The notes beneath the pieces were generated by a model. That model saw nothing but the letters and a program-made list of their open reading frames with translations, was not told the DNA's origin and made no database searches. Below, one piece after another: positions 42,378 to 50,800 of a stretch of DNA of 56,478 nucleotides; the first letter of the stretch is position 1, and every line of letters starts with the position of its first letter. Source of the DNA: Labilithrix sp. Its GTDB lineage: Bacteria > Myxococcota_A > Polyangia > Polyangiales > Polyangiaceae. The position numbers and the translations under genes were made by a program. The stretch covers positions 1 to 56,478 of the forward strand of contig JAHBWA010000050.1 in NCBI GenBank assembly GCA_019637195.1. Reading direction: 5' to 3'.

Positions 42378-44453
42378 GTGTCGTATCTCGTCCTGGCTCG
42401 AAAGTACCGGCCGCAGTCGTTCGACGACCTGATCGGCCAGGAGCACGTCGCCCAGACGCTGGCGAACGCGATCGCCCAGGACCGGGTCGCGCACGCGTTC
42501 CTCTTCACCGGCGTCCGCGGCGTCGGCAAGACGACGAGCGCCCGCATCCTCGCCAAGTGCCTCAACTGCCTCGGGGCCGACGGCGCCGCGACGGGCCCGA
42601 CCTCGAAGCCGTGCCAGACGTGCGCGGCGTGCACCGAGATCGCCGCCGGCGTCGACATGGACGTCCAGGAGATCGACGGGGCGAGCTACACCGGCATCGA
42701 CGAGGTCCGGAGCCTCCAGTCCGGGCTCGCGTTCCGCCCCGCCCGCGACCGGTTCAAGATCTACATCGTGGACGAGGTCCACATGCTGTCGAACCACGCG
42801 TGGAACGCGTTCCTCAAGACGCTGGAGGAGCCGCCGCCGCACGTGAAGTTCATCTTCGCGACGACCGAGGTCCACAAGGTCCCGGTCACGATCCTGAGCC
42901 GCTGCCAGCGCTACGACTTCAAGCTGGTCGCCGCGCGCCAGATCGGCGCGCAGCTCCGGAGCGTCATCGAGCGCGAGAAGCTCGTCGCCGACGACGCGGC
43001 CGTCAACGTCCTCGCGCGCGAGGCCGCGGGATCGATGCGCGACGCGATGAGCCTGCTCGATCAGGTGATCGCCTACGGCGCCGAGAAGATCACCGCCGAG
43101 GTCGTGGCGCGCGTGCTCGGCGTCGCCGACCGCGAGGTGCTCCACCGGCTCACCGGGGCCGTGATCGCGGGAGACGCCGGCGCCGCCCTCGACGTCCTCG
43201 ACCAGGTGTCGCGGCAGGGCTTCGACATGGTCCACCTCTGGAAGGACCTCATGCGCCACGTGCGCAACCTCGTCGTCGCCAAGGTGTGCGCCGAAGGTCA
43301 GGCGAAGGAGCTGCTCGATCTCGCGGAGGAGGAAGCCGCCGACGTGATCGCGCTCGCCCACAAGAGCGACGCGGACGATCTCTCGCGCCTCTTCACCGGC
43401 CTCTCGCGCGGGTTCGACGACATCGTCAAGAGCGGCCAGGTGCGCTCGAACCTGGAGATGACGCTCGTGCGCCTCGCCCGGCGGCCTGCGCTCTTGCCGC
43501 TCGACGAGCTGCTGAGCCGCCTCGGCGAGCTCGAGAAGCGGCTCGCCACGGGCGCGCCTCCCCCACCCGCGCGCGGCGGCGGCTCGGGCGGCGGAGGTGG
43601 CGGCGGTCGGGGTCCGCGCGCCGACGCGCACGCCTCGATCACGTCGGCTATGCCGGTCGCGATGACGCCGCCGCCGAGCGGCGTCACGCTCGCGCCAATC
43701 GCGACCGCGGCGTCGCCGATCGCCACCGCCGGTCCGTCGCCGATCGCCGCCGCTGGCCCGGCGCCGATCGCGACCGCCGCCCCGTCGCCGATCGCCACGG
43801 CGTCGCTGCCCGCGGCGTCGCCCATCGCGACCGCGGCGTCGCCGATCGCCACCGCCGGCCCGTCGACCGCCGCCGCGCCCGCGCCGGTGCGGCTCCCCAC
43901 GACCGTCGACGCACCGCGGACCAGCGGCGCCCTCGCGGTCGCCCGCGACCTCGCCGCCGAGCCGGTGCCCGCGCGGAATCCGCCGGTGACCGACGACTTC
44001 GAGGTGACGCGCGCCGCGGAGCCTCCCGCCGCGAGGACGCGCGAGAGCGAGGCGCTCGTCGCGTGGCGAGCGCTCATCGACCGCGTGCGCAAGGTGAGCC
44101 CGCCCGCCGCCGCGATGCTCGATCTGGCGGTCCCGCTCACGGTCACGCCCGACAAGCTCGTGCTCGGCGTCGAGGACGAGTCCTTCGAGGGCGTCCGCGC
44201 CGAGCAGATCGACGCGCGCGCGGTGCTCACCGCGGAGGCGCGGGCCCACTTCGGCGCGGACACCGAGGTCGTGTTCGAGCGCGCCGTGAAGGGCAGCAAG
44301 ATGGCCAGCGTCGCGTATCTCGACGCTGCGAAGCGGAAGCAAATGCAGATCGACGCGCGCGCGGCGGTCGAGAACCACGTTCTCGTGCAGCACGCGATGC
44401 GCGTCCTCGGAGCGGAGCTCAAAGACGTGAAGCTCCCGGCGCAGGAGGAGTAG
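42378..44453 (+). CDS. dnaX: DNA polymerase III subunits gamma/tau
   Basis: Clamp-loader ATPase that loads the beta sliding clamp. A 691-residue protein starting at GTG 42378 (MSYLVLARKYRPQSFDDLIGQ). The Walker A motif is GVRGVGKT (45-52) with Lys51. Zinc cysteines lie at C64, C79, C82 and C85. The Walker B/DExx motif is in IVDEVHMLSNHAWNAFLKTLEEPPPH, and sensor 1 is near FATTEVHKVP. A 50-60 residue linker of PIATA(A/G)xS repeats (about 440-495) precedes the tau-like C-terminus. No A-AAA-AAG-type slippery site was seen, so a frameshifted gamma form is not supported. It is the first gene of the conserved dnaX-ybaB-recR cluster; ybaB starts 2 bp after its stop. Confidence 0.95.
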   Translation: MSYLVLARKYRPQSFDDLIGQEHVAQTLANAIAQDRVAHAFLFTGVRGVGKTTSARILAKCLNCLGADGAATGPTSKPCQTCAACTEIAAGVDMDVQEIDGASYTGIDEVRSLQSGLAFRPARDRFKIYIVDEVHMLSNHAWNAFLKTLEEPPPHVKFIFATTEVHKVPVTILSRCQRYDFKLVAARQIGAQLRSVIEREKLVADDAAVNVLAREAAGSMRDAMSLLDQVIAYGAEKITAEVVARVLGVADREVLHRLTGAVIAGDAGAALDVLDQVSRQGFDMVHLWKDLMRHVRNLVVAKVCAEGQAKELLDLAEEEAADVIALAHKSDADDLSRLFTGLSRGFDDIVKSGQVRSNLEMTLVRLARRPALLPLDELLSRLGELEKRLATGAPPPPARGGGSGGGGGGGRGPRADAHASITSAMPVAMTPPPSGVTLAPIATAASPIATAGPSPIAAAGPAPIATAAPSPIATASLPAASPIATAASPIATAGPSTAAAPAPVRLPTTVDAPRTSGALAVARDLAAEPVPARNPPVTDDFEVTRAAEPPAARTRESEALVAWRALIDRVRKVSPPAAAMLDLAVPLTVTPDKLVLGVEDESFEGVRAEQIDARAVLTAEARAHFGADTEVVFERAVKGSKMASVAYLDAAKRKQMQIDARAAVENHVLVQHAMRVLGAELKDVKLPAQEE

Positions 44454-44455
44454 AG

Positions 44456-44779
44456 ATGGCCCAGTTTCGCGGTGGAATGAACGAGCTCATGCGCCAGGCG
44501 GCGCGCCTTCAGCGCAAGGTCGAGCAGACGAAGAAGGAGCTCGCCGACAAGGAGATCGTGGCGACGTCGGTGGGCGACAAGGTCAAGGCGACCGTGACGT
44601 ACGCCGGCAAGGTCTCCAAGATCGAGATCGATCCCGAGTTCTTGAAGAGCGAGGGCCTCGAGCTCGCGCTCGACGGCGTCGTCGCCGCGGTCAACTCCGG
44701 CCTCGAGCAGGCCGACAAGGCGATGGAGACCGAGATCGAGAAGGTCACCAACGGGGTGAAGATCCCCGGCATGGTCTAG
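44456..44779 (+). CDS. ybaB: YbaB/EbfC family nucleoid-associated protein
   Basis: A 107-residue DNA-binding protein starting MAQFRGGMNELMRQAARLQRK. It has the family helices and central sheet (VKATVTYAGKVSKIEIDPEFL) and ends with the conserved GVKIPGMV. It forms tweezer-like dimers on DNA and is almost always encoded between dnaX and recR. GGAGGAG lies in the end of dnaX just before the ATG, giving coupled translation. Confidence 0.95.
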   Translation: MAQFRGGMNELMRQAARLQRKVEQTKKELADKEIVATSVGDKVKATVTYAGKVSKIEIDPEFLKSEGLELALDGVVAAVNSGLEQADKAMETEIEKVTNGVKIPGMV

Positions 44780-44827
44780 CGACCGACGGCAACGCGGCGG
44801 CGGTCGCGAGCGCCGCCGCCGCCGAGC

Positions 44828-44852
44828 GACGACTCGCCCCGGCGGAGTCGTC
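44828..44852 (+). promoter_or_regulatory. Hairpin directly upstream of recR
   Basis: GACGACTC (44828-44835) pairs with GAGTCGTC (44845-44852) around a 9-nt loop, ending 11 bp before the recR ATG. A second stem, GCGGCGGCG (44794-44802) with CGCCGCCGC (44111+700, i.e. 44811-44819), precedes it. recR has no evident ribosome site, so these structures may attenuate transcription or control recR translation. A simple terminator is less likely inside this operon. Confidence 0.4.
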
Positions 44853-44863
44853 TCCCAACCACG

Positions 44864-45475
44864 ATGCAGTCCCCGAAGGTCAAGAAGCTGGTCACGCTGC
44901 TGTCGCGCCTGCCGGGCGTCGGCGAGAAGACCGCGGCGCGCTACGTGCTCTACCTGCTCACGACCGACGCCGAGATCGCGCGCGATCTCGGCGCCGAGCT
45001 CGCGACGCTGCACGAAGAGCTCCGCCCGTGCGCGCGCTGCGGGAACATCGCGGAGGTCGTGCCGGGTGAGCCCGCTGCCGTCTGCACGATCTGCCGCGAC
45101 GATCGACGCGACGGCAAGCTCCTCTGCATCGTCGGCCGCGTCCACGATCTCCAGGCGATCGAGCGGACCGGCGCGATGCGCGGCCGCTACTTCGTGCTCG
45201 GGCGCCTCCTGTCGCCGCTCGAAGGGATCGGCCCCGAGGACCTACCGCTCCCGCGCCTCCTCACGCGCATCCGCGACGAGGGGATCACCGAGGTCATCGT
45301 CGCCACGCCGCCCAGCGTCGACGGTGAGGCGACGGCGCTCCTCCTCAAGCGCGAGCTCGCGCCGGCCGGTGTCAAGATGACGCGGATCGCGAGCGGCGTG
45401 CCGCACGGCGGGGACCTCGAGTACGCCGATCCGATCACGATGGGCCGCGCGCTCGCCGGCCGCCAGACGCTCTGA
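44864..45475 (+). CDS. recR: Recombination mediator protein RecR
   Basis: With RecF and RecO it loads RecA at single-strand gaps. The 203 residues show LVTLLSRLPGVGEKTAARYVLYLL (helix-hairpin-helix), a four-cysteine zinc finger (CARCGNIAEVVPGE then CTICRD) and a Toprim domain (LLCIVGRVHDLQAIERTGAMRGRYFVLGR). The C-terminal Walker-B-like segment is MTRIASGVPHGGDLEYADPITMGRALAGR. Length and order are canonical. It is the last gene of the dnaX-ybaB-recR cluster, 84 bp after ybaB. Confidence 0.96.
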   Translation: MQSPKVKKLVTLLSRLPGVGEKTAARYVLYLLTTDAEIARDLGAELATLHEELRPCARCGNIAEVVPGEPAAVCTICRDDRRDGKLLCIVGRVHDLQAIERTGAMRGRYFVLGRLLSPLEGIGPEDLPLPRLLTRIRDEGITEVIVATPPSVDGEATALLLKRELAPAGVKMTRIASGVPHGGDLEYADPITMGRALAGRQTL

Positions 45476-45510
45476 CGCGCGGCGGCCCACCGACGCGGCG
45501 CGTGGCCCCG

Positions 45511-45580
45511 GCGCGCGGCCGGCGAACACCTCCCGCGCGCAGCCGGCAGAACACGTTCCGCGCGCGGCCGGAGCGTTCTA
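45511..45580. repeat. Imperfect 24-25 bp tandem repeat upstream of ridA
   Basis: Three units start at 45511, 45535 and 45560 with the shared core GCGCGCGGCCGG followed by a GAACAC-type stretch. They fill most of the 116-bp gap between recR and ridA. The third unit ends 11 bp before the ridA ATG, so the array must be in the ridA leader or promoter. Function unknown. Confidence 0.6.
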
Positions 45581-45591
45581 GAGTGCCGACC

Positions 45592-45972
45592 ATGAAGCCG
45601 GTCAACTCCCTCTCCGCTCCCGCCGCCATCGGCCCCTACTCGCAGGCGATCGACGCGGGCGACTTCGTCTTCCTGAGCGGCCAGGTGCCGATCGATCCCA
45701 AGACGGGCGAGCTCGTGCCGGGCGACATCGCGGCCCAGACCGAGCGCGTGCTCGACAACCTGGCCGCCGTGCTGGAGGCGGCGGGCTGCTCGTTCGCGGA
45801 CGTCGTCAAGACGACGATCTACCTGATGGACCTCGGCGACTTCCAGGTCGTGAACGCCACGTACGCCAAGCGTTTCACCTCCGCGCCGCCCGCGCGCGCC
45901 ACGGTGCAAGTGTCCGCGCTGCCGAAGGGCGCCCGCGTGGAGATCGACGCGATCGCGAAGAAGCGCGGCTGA
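45592..45972 (+). CDS. ridA: RidA family enamine/imine deaminase
   Basis: It hydrolyses reactive 2-aminoacrylate and similar enamines that leak from PLP enzymes. The 126 residues match the YjgF/RidA trimer family: IGPYSQAIDAGDFVFLSGQVPIDP at the start and VVKTTIYLMDLGDFQVVN in the middle. PARATVQVSALPKGARVEIDAIA holds the catalytic Arg at the usual place in ARATVQV. The frame is open back to 45502, but the RidA start is clear at ATG 45592. It may follow recR on the same transcript. Convergent with the gene at 46121. Confidence 0.94.
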   Translation: MKPVNSLSAPAAIGPYSQAIDAGDFVFLSGQVPIDPKTGELVPGDIAAQTERVLDNLAAVLEAAGCSFADVVKTTIYLMDLGDFQVVNATYAKRFTSAPPARATVQVSALPKGARVEIDAIAKKRG

Positions 45973-45999
45973 TCCGGCCCGCACGTCGTACGTCACCGC

Positions 46000-46089
46000 G
46001 AGCCACGGCGGCGACGCGCGACACGACCATCACGGGCGCACGAACGTCGTCGCCGCCGAAGCTCCACGAGCCACGGCGGCGACGCGCGA
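46000..46089. terminator. Hairpin with flanking 22-bp direct repeat between convergent genes
   Basis: An 11-bp perfect stem (CGTCGCCGCCG at 46048-46058 with CGGCGGCGACG at 46074-46084) encloses a 15-nt loop. It sits between the convergent ridA and lipoprotein genes and is suited to act on both strands. A 22-bp exact direct repeat (starting GAGCCACGGCGGCGAC) lies at 46000-46021 and 46068-46089. The right copy forms part of the stem. Confidence 0.5.
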
Positions 46090-46120
46090 GACGCGGACCT
46101 CTCGGGTCCGGCGGCGGCCC

Positions 46121-46948
46121 TCAGCGCAGGGTGATCGTGCCCGTGCTGCCGGCGAAGTCCTTCGACGTGATCTTCAGCGAGGCGAGGCCCTCGCCGGCGT
46201 TGCCCCGCCCGCCCGCGCCGGCGCCAGGCTTGATGTCGGTGAACGGGCCGAGCTCGATCTTGTCGGCGTCGGCCTGGAGGATGACCTCGTCCGCCGAGAA
46301 GTCGGCCGGGAGCTTCACCGCGATGTCGTCCGCCTTCTCCGACACCAGCGAGTAGGTCGCGCCCTGGACGGCGGGGAGATCGGCGTTGGTGTCGCCGCCG
46401 TTGGAGTTCGTGCCAAGCGTCATGAGGTTCGCCGCCGAGAGCTGCAGCGTTAGCGTGCCGTTGCCCGAGAGCACCCGGTTCAGGTTGAGCGGCTTGCCCC
46501 CGGCGGTGCCGGTCGGGACGACGACCTCGACGAGCTCGCAGCCCGACTCGCCCGCGTTCGAGCTGCCGTGCGACGCTCCGTGTCCGCACGAGATGGAGAT
46601 CGTGCCGCCCGCGTTCGAGACGGTGAAGGTGTTCTTCGCCTCCGCGATCGACAGGTCCGCGTTCTCCTTCTCCTCCGCGAACGCCATCGCCAGCATCCGC
46701 GCCGTGGCGCGCACCTTCGTCGCGTTCGGATCGGCGGTGACGGTCACGCCTCCGTTGATCGAGATGCCGACGCCCTCGATCTTCACCTCGACCGCCTCGC
46801 CGTCCCAGTCCGCCGCGTCTTCCCTGACGACGTTGGTCTCCGTGAAACGGGTCTTGGTCTTGATCGAGGCCTGAACCTGACAGCCGGTGACCGATGCGAC
46901 GATGCCGACGACGACCGTTCCGAAGACGAGACTCGAGACGCGGCTCAT
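46121..46948 (-). CDS. Gly/Ser/Thr-rich lipoprotein, possible DUF4097/GIN-like beta fold
   Basis: A 275-residue exported protein. ATG 46948 follows GGGAGGGAGAAT. The signal peptide ends in a lipobox (GIVASVTGCQV). The mature chain is mostly short beta-type stretches: VEVKIEGVGISINGGVTVTAD, NGTLTLQLSAANLMTLGT, EVILQADADKIELGPF and GTITLR at the end. Two cysteines lie in ISISCGHGA and SGCELVE. The pattern recalls the right-handed beta-helix-like DUF4097/DUF2807 surface proteins, but I cannot assign a family with certainty. Function unknown. Convergent with ridA and downstream of the acyltransferase gene in the same direction. Confidence 0.72.
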   Translation of the reverse strand: MSRVSSLVFGTVVVGIVASVTGCQVQASIKTKTRFTETNVVREDAADWDGEAVEVKIEGVGISINGGVTVTADPNATKVRATARMLAMAFAEEKENADLSIAEAKNTFTVSNAGGTISISCGHGASHGSSNAGESGCELVEVVVPTGTAGGKPLNLNRVLSGNGTLTLQLSAANLMTLGTNSNGGDTNADLPAVQGATYSLVSEKADDIAVKLPADFSADEVILQADADKIELGPFTDIKPGAGAGGRGNAGEGLASLKITSKDFAGSTGTITLR

Positions 46949-47034
46949 GCTGGATTCTCCCTCCCGCACCTGGCGGGCAAAGCAAGGGCAGACGTGGGGC
47001 CCGGCGTGTTGGACCGAGCTCGACCCGTTTGCAT

Positions 47035-47790
47035 TCAAACGCTGCGAGATCGGGCCGCACGCCGCGATCTCACCTCTCCGTGCGAACGTAACGAAACACG
47101 CAAAAACCTAGGAAAACGTAGCATGTCCGCTCGCGGCCGGGCCAACATCGCCTCGGCCGCCTCGTTGGCGGCGGCGATCGAGGTCGCCAACGCACCTACT
47201 CCGTCGCGATCGGCCGCGAGCTCGAGCGGCTCGCCGAGGACGACGCTCACCCGCGCGAATGGCCACGCGAGCGCGAACCGGTCCCAGGCCCGCGCAAAGG
47301 TCTTCGCACCGAGCGCCGCGCTGCCCATCGGGACGACGACGGCTCCCGCCGCCCGCGCCGCGACGAGGACGCCCGGCTTGGGGACGCCGTACGGACCGCG
47401 CGGCCCGTCGACCGCGAAGGCCGCGTCGCGTCCGCCGGCCTTGAGGGCGCGCACGAGCGCCGCGAGGCCGCGGGCCCCTCCCCTGGAGCTCGAGCCGCGG
47501 ACGACGCAGAAGCCGAGCACCGCGAGCGCCCGGCTCTGGATCTGCCCGTCCTTCGACAGGCTGACCATCACCACCGTCGGCCGGCGCCGCCTCCAGGCGA
47601 GCAGCGGCCACTGCTTGCCGTGGAGGAACGCGAGGACCCACGGGCGATCGGCCGCGCCGCCCTCGCGCGACGAGAGCAAGAGCGACGGGTGCACGTCGAG
47701 CTCGACGCGCAGCGTCGCGAGCCAGAGGCGCGCGACGAAGCCGACGACGACGCCGAGGACGGCGCGCCCCATCGCCGCCATCGCCGTCAC
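47035..47790 (-). CDS. DUF374 lysophospholipid acyltransferase family protein
   Basis: A 251-residue membrane-associated protein. The N-terminal helix (AVLGVVVGFVARLWLATLRVEL) is followed by the DUF374 core: AFLHGKQWPLLAWRRRRPTVVMVSLSKDGQI, VVRGSSSRGGARGLAALV and AAFAVDGPRGPYGVPKPGVL. Members of this family transfer acyl chains to lipid A-like or lysophospholipid acceptors, and the H-G-x-x-x-P of this branch replaces the usual H-x-x-x-x-D. The start is GTG 47790; internal ATGs at positions 4 and 7 are alternatives. It lies 12 bp after the giant TPR gene in the same direction, so the two are probably one transcript. Substrate unknown. Confidence 0.82.
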   Translation of the reverse strand: MTAMAAMGRAVLGVVVGFVARLWLATLRVELDVHPSLLLSSREGGAADRPWVLAFLHGKQWPLLAWRRRRPTVVMVSLSKDGQIQSRALAVLGFCVVRGSSSRGGARGLAALVRALKAGGRDAAFAVDGPRGPYGVPKPGVLVAARAAGAVVVPMGSAALGAKTFARAWDRFALAWPFARVSVVLGEPLELAADRDGVGALATSIAAANEAAEAMLARPRADMLRFPRFLRVSLRSHGEVRSRRAARSRSV

Positions 47791-47802
47791 GCGCGCCCCC
47801 TC

Positions 47803-50800
47803 TCAGCCCTTCAGCTCGGAGAGCATCGTCTTGGCCCGCTCGAGCGTCGGCTCGTTCTCGACCGCGCGCTCGAGCATCTGCACCGCCTTGGCCTTGTCGC
47901 CCTGCTTCATGCTGATCTCGCCGAGGTAGCAGAAGACCTCGCCCTTCGAGATCCCGCTCTGCGCGTCGAGCCGCTGCAGGAGCAGCGCGCGGAACGTCTT
48001 CTGCGCTCGCTCGAGATCGTTGGTCTCGATCGCGAGGACGCCGAGGTCACGGAGCACCTCCACGGAGCCCGGATCGATCTTGAAGGCGAGGTCGAACTGC
48101 GTCAGCGCGACGTCCTTCTCGCCGAGCGTCGCGAGCGCGCGGCCGAGGCGGTGGTGGTAGACCGACAGCTCCTTCGTCCGCTTGCCGCCGAAGGACGCGA
48201 TGATCCGCTCCAGCACCGCGGTCGCGTCGCGCTCGCGCTGCGAGGCGGTGTAGGCGTCGCAGAGGAGCAGGAGGAGCTCCCGATCGCCGGGCACGAGCTC
48301 GGTGACCCGCTCGAGGACCGGGACCGCGTCGGCCGGCGCGCGACGCTCGCCGAGGTGGATCTCCGCGGCGCGCCGGAGCAGCTTCACCTGCTCCACCACG
48401 TGAGCCGGAGGCGGCGGGAGCGATACGCCGGGCGGGTTCGAGCCGCGACCCATGGGCGCCGGCTCCAGCACCACGCCGCCGTTGCCGTGGGCCGCGGCGA
48501 TGACGTCGGCGTTGGAGGCGAGCAGGCTGGCGAGATCGCCCCACTTCTTCGTCCGCTCGTAGAGCTGACCGAGGCGTTCGCGGACGTCGCCGCTGTTCGG
48601 ATCGGCGTCGAGCGCGCGCTTGAGCGCGTCCTCCACGCCCTCGTCGTTCCCGAGCTCCTTGCGCGCGTTCGCGAGGCGGAGGGCCGTCGCGACCGCGGCC
48701 TCGCCGCTCGCCGCTCCGAGCAAGCTCGCCAGCGCGCGCTCGGCCTTGTCCCACGCCGCCCGCTCCTCGGCGAGGCGGGCGACCGCCTCGAGCGCGCCGC
48801 CGTGCTGCGGATCGCGCTCGAGGATCTGCTCGTAGGTCTCGAGCGCTCGTCGCGCGTCCTTCACCCGGAGCTCGAGGATCTCGCCGAGCTCCACCATGCG
48901 TGAGAGCTCGAGCGCCTGGTCCCCCCGGGCGCGCGCGCGCTCGACGAGGCTCGTCTGGAGGTCGGCGCGCTCCGCGTGCTGCTCGCCCTTGTCGTAGATC
49001 GCGCCAAGGAGCGCCGCCGCCTCGTCGTGATCGGCGTCCTCGTCGAGGATCGCCCGGAGCGTGTCGGTGGCGTCGCGCGGGTTCTCGAACTTCTCGAGCT
49101 GAAGGCGCGCGAGCGCGACGCGCAGGACAGAGCGCGCGTCGGGCGACTCGGCGAGCTCGATCAGCATCGAGAGCAGCCGCGCGAGCTCGTTGAACTTCCC
49201 GAGCTCGGCGTAGAGCGCGCGGAGCCGCTCCTGCGCCCGCGCGTCGCCGCGCTCTTGCTCGAGGATCTCCTCGTAGAGCGCCACGGCGCGATCGCGATCT
49301 CCGAGCCGCCCCTCCGCGACGTCCGCGGCGCGGTGGCGGAGGCCGAGCGCTTGCTCGCCGTCGGGGTCGGCCTCGGCGCGCTTCAAGAGGAGCGCGACGA
49401 CCTCCTCGTGGTCGCCGGCGCTCTCGCGGAGGCGCGTCAGCTCGGTCATCGCCCACGCGTCGGCCTCGTTCTCCGCGAGCAGCTCGCGGAGGACCTCCTC
49501 GGCGAGCTTGGCGTCGGCGAGCGTGACCTCCGCGAGCTCGGCGGCCTCGCGCGCGAGCTCGCGCTTACGGTCGGGCTCCCCCTCGAGCTTGGCGAGGCGA
49601 CGGAGCGTGCCGAGTCGATCGCGCTCGCGCCCCGGCCCTCGCTGGAGGGCCTCCACGGCGCGGACGAGCTCGACGTTCTCGGGATCCGCGTCGAGCGCCT
49701 TGGCGAACGCCTGCTCGGCGCCGCGCTCGTCGCCGACCTTGTCGCGCTGCCAGCCGCCGAGGCGCGCCCAGAGCTCCGAGGCTCCGCTCGCGCCCGGCGT
49801 CGCGCGGTCCTGCGCTTCGAGGGCGCGGCCGAGCGCGTCGGCGGCCTCGCGCCAGCCGCCGTTCGCGTCGGCGAGCCGCTCGAGCTCCGCGAGCGCGTCG
49901 GCGTCCGCCACGTCACCGATGACCGCCGCCTCGACGGCGCGCTGCGCGCCGGCAGGATCGCGCGCCTCGTTCTCACGGACGCGCGCGAGCTCGAGCCGCG
50001 CACGTGTGCGCGCGCGCGGGCCGTCGGCGCGATCGACGCGCCGCTCGTAGAGCCGCGCGAGGTCCTCGCCGCGGCTGGTCGAGCGATACACCCCCTCCAG
50101 CGTGTCGAACGCGTCGTCGAAGAGCGCGTCGTCGGCGAGCAGCCGCTCGACCGCCTCGCGCGCCGCCGCGTGATCGGGCACGCGCTCGACCGCGAGGCGG
50201 AGCGTCGCGAGGCCCTGCGCCTTGTCGCCCAGCGCGTCGATCTGCAGCGTCGCGAGGCGGTGATGGAGGTCCGCCTGCGCGCCCGCCTCCGTCTCGATCG
50301 CGATCCGGCGCTCGAGGACGTCGACGAGGGCCCGCGTGTCGCCGAGACCGCCGTGCACGCGCTCGAGGGCGACCAGCACGTCGGCGGCGTCGCCGCCCTG
50401 CTCCGCCGCACGCCCGTACGCCTCCGCGGCGCGCGGGAGCTCCGCGAGGTGCGCCTCGGCGACCTTGCCGAGGCGCATGAAGAGGTCGGCGGTGATCTTC
50501 GCGTCGAAGATCGACGCCGAGCGCTCGCCGAGGGTGTCTGCGTAGCGGGACCAGCCGTCCTTGCCGATCAGCCCGGCGACGCGCTCGATGTCCGCGTGGA
50601 GCGCCGCGTCGTCCGGCTGCTCCGCGAGCGCGCGCAGGAGCGCGTCCTCGGCGCGCGTCAGATCGCGCAGCGATTCTTCGGCGACCTTGGCGATCGCGCG
50701 GAGCGTCCCCGCGCGATCGTGCGGCTCCGACTCCGCCCTCAGGCGCATCTCGAGCGCGCCGGCGAGCTCCTCGTGCTGCCCCGCGCCCGCGAGCACCGGC

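Noticed and set aside
39570..44393. Very long leftward open frame of about 1,600 codons opposite the acylase and dnaX genes
   Set aside because: It is Arg/Leu/Glu/Asp-rich and mirrors the codon bias of two certain genes on the plus strand. This is a common effect of high GC content, not a gene.
42378..44453. Programmed frameshift in dnaX giving a gamma form
   Set aside because: No A-AAA-AAG or similar slippery run was found in the gene.
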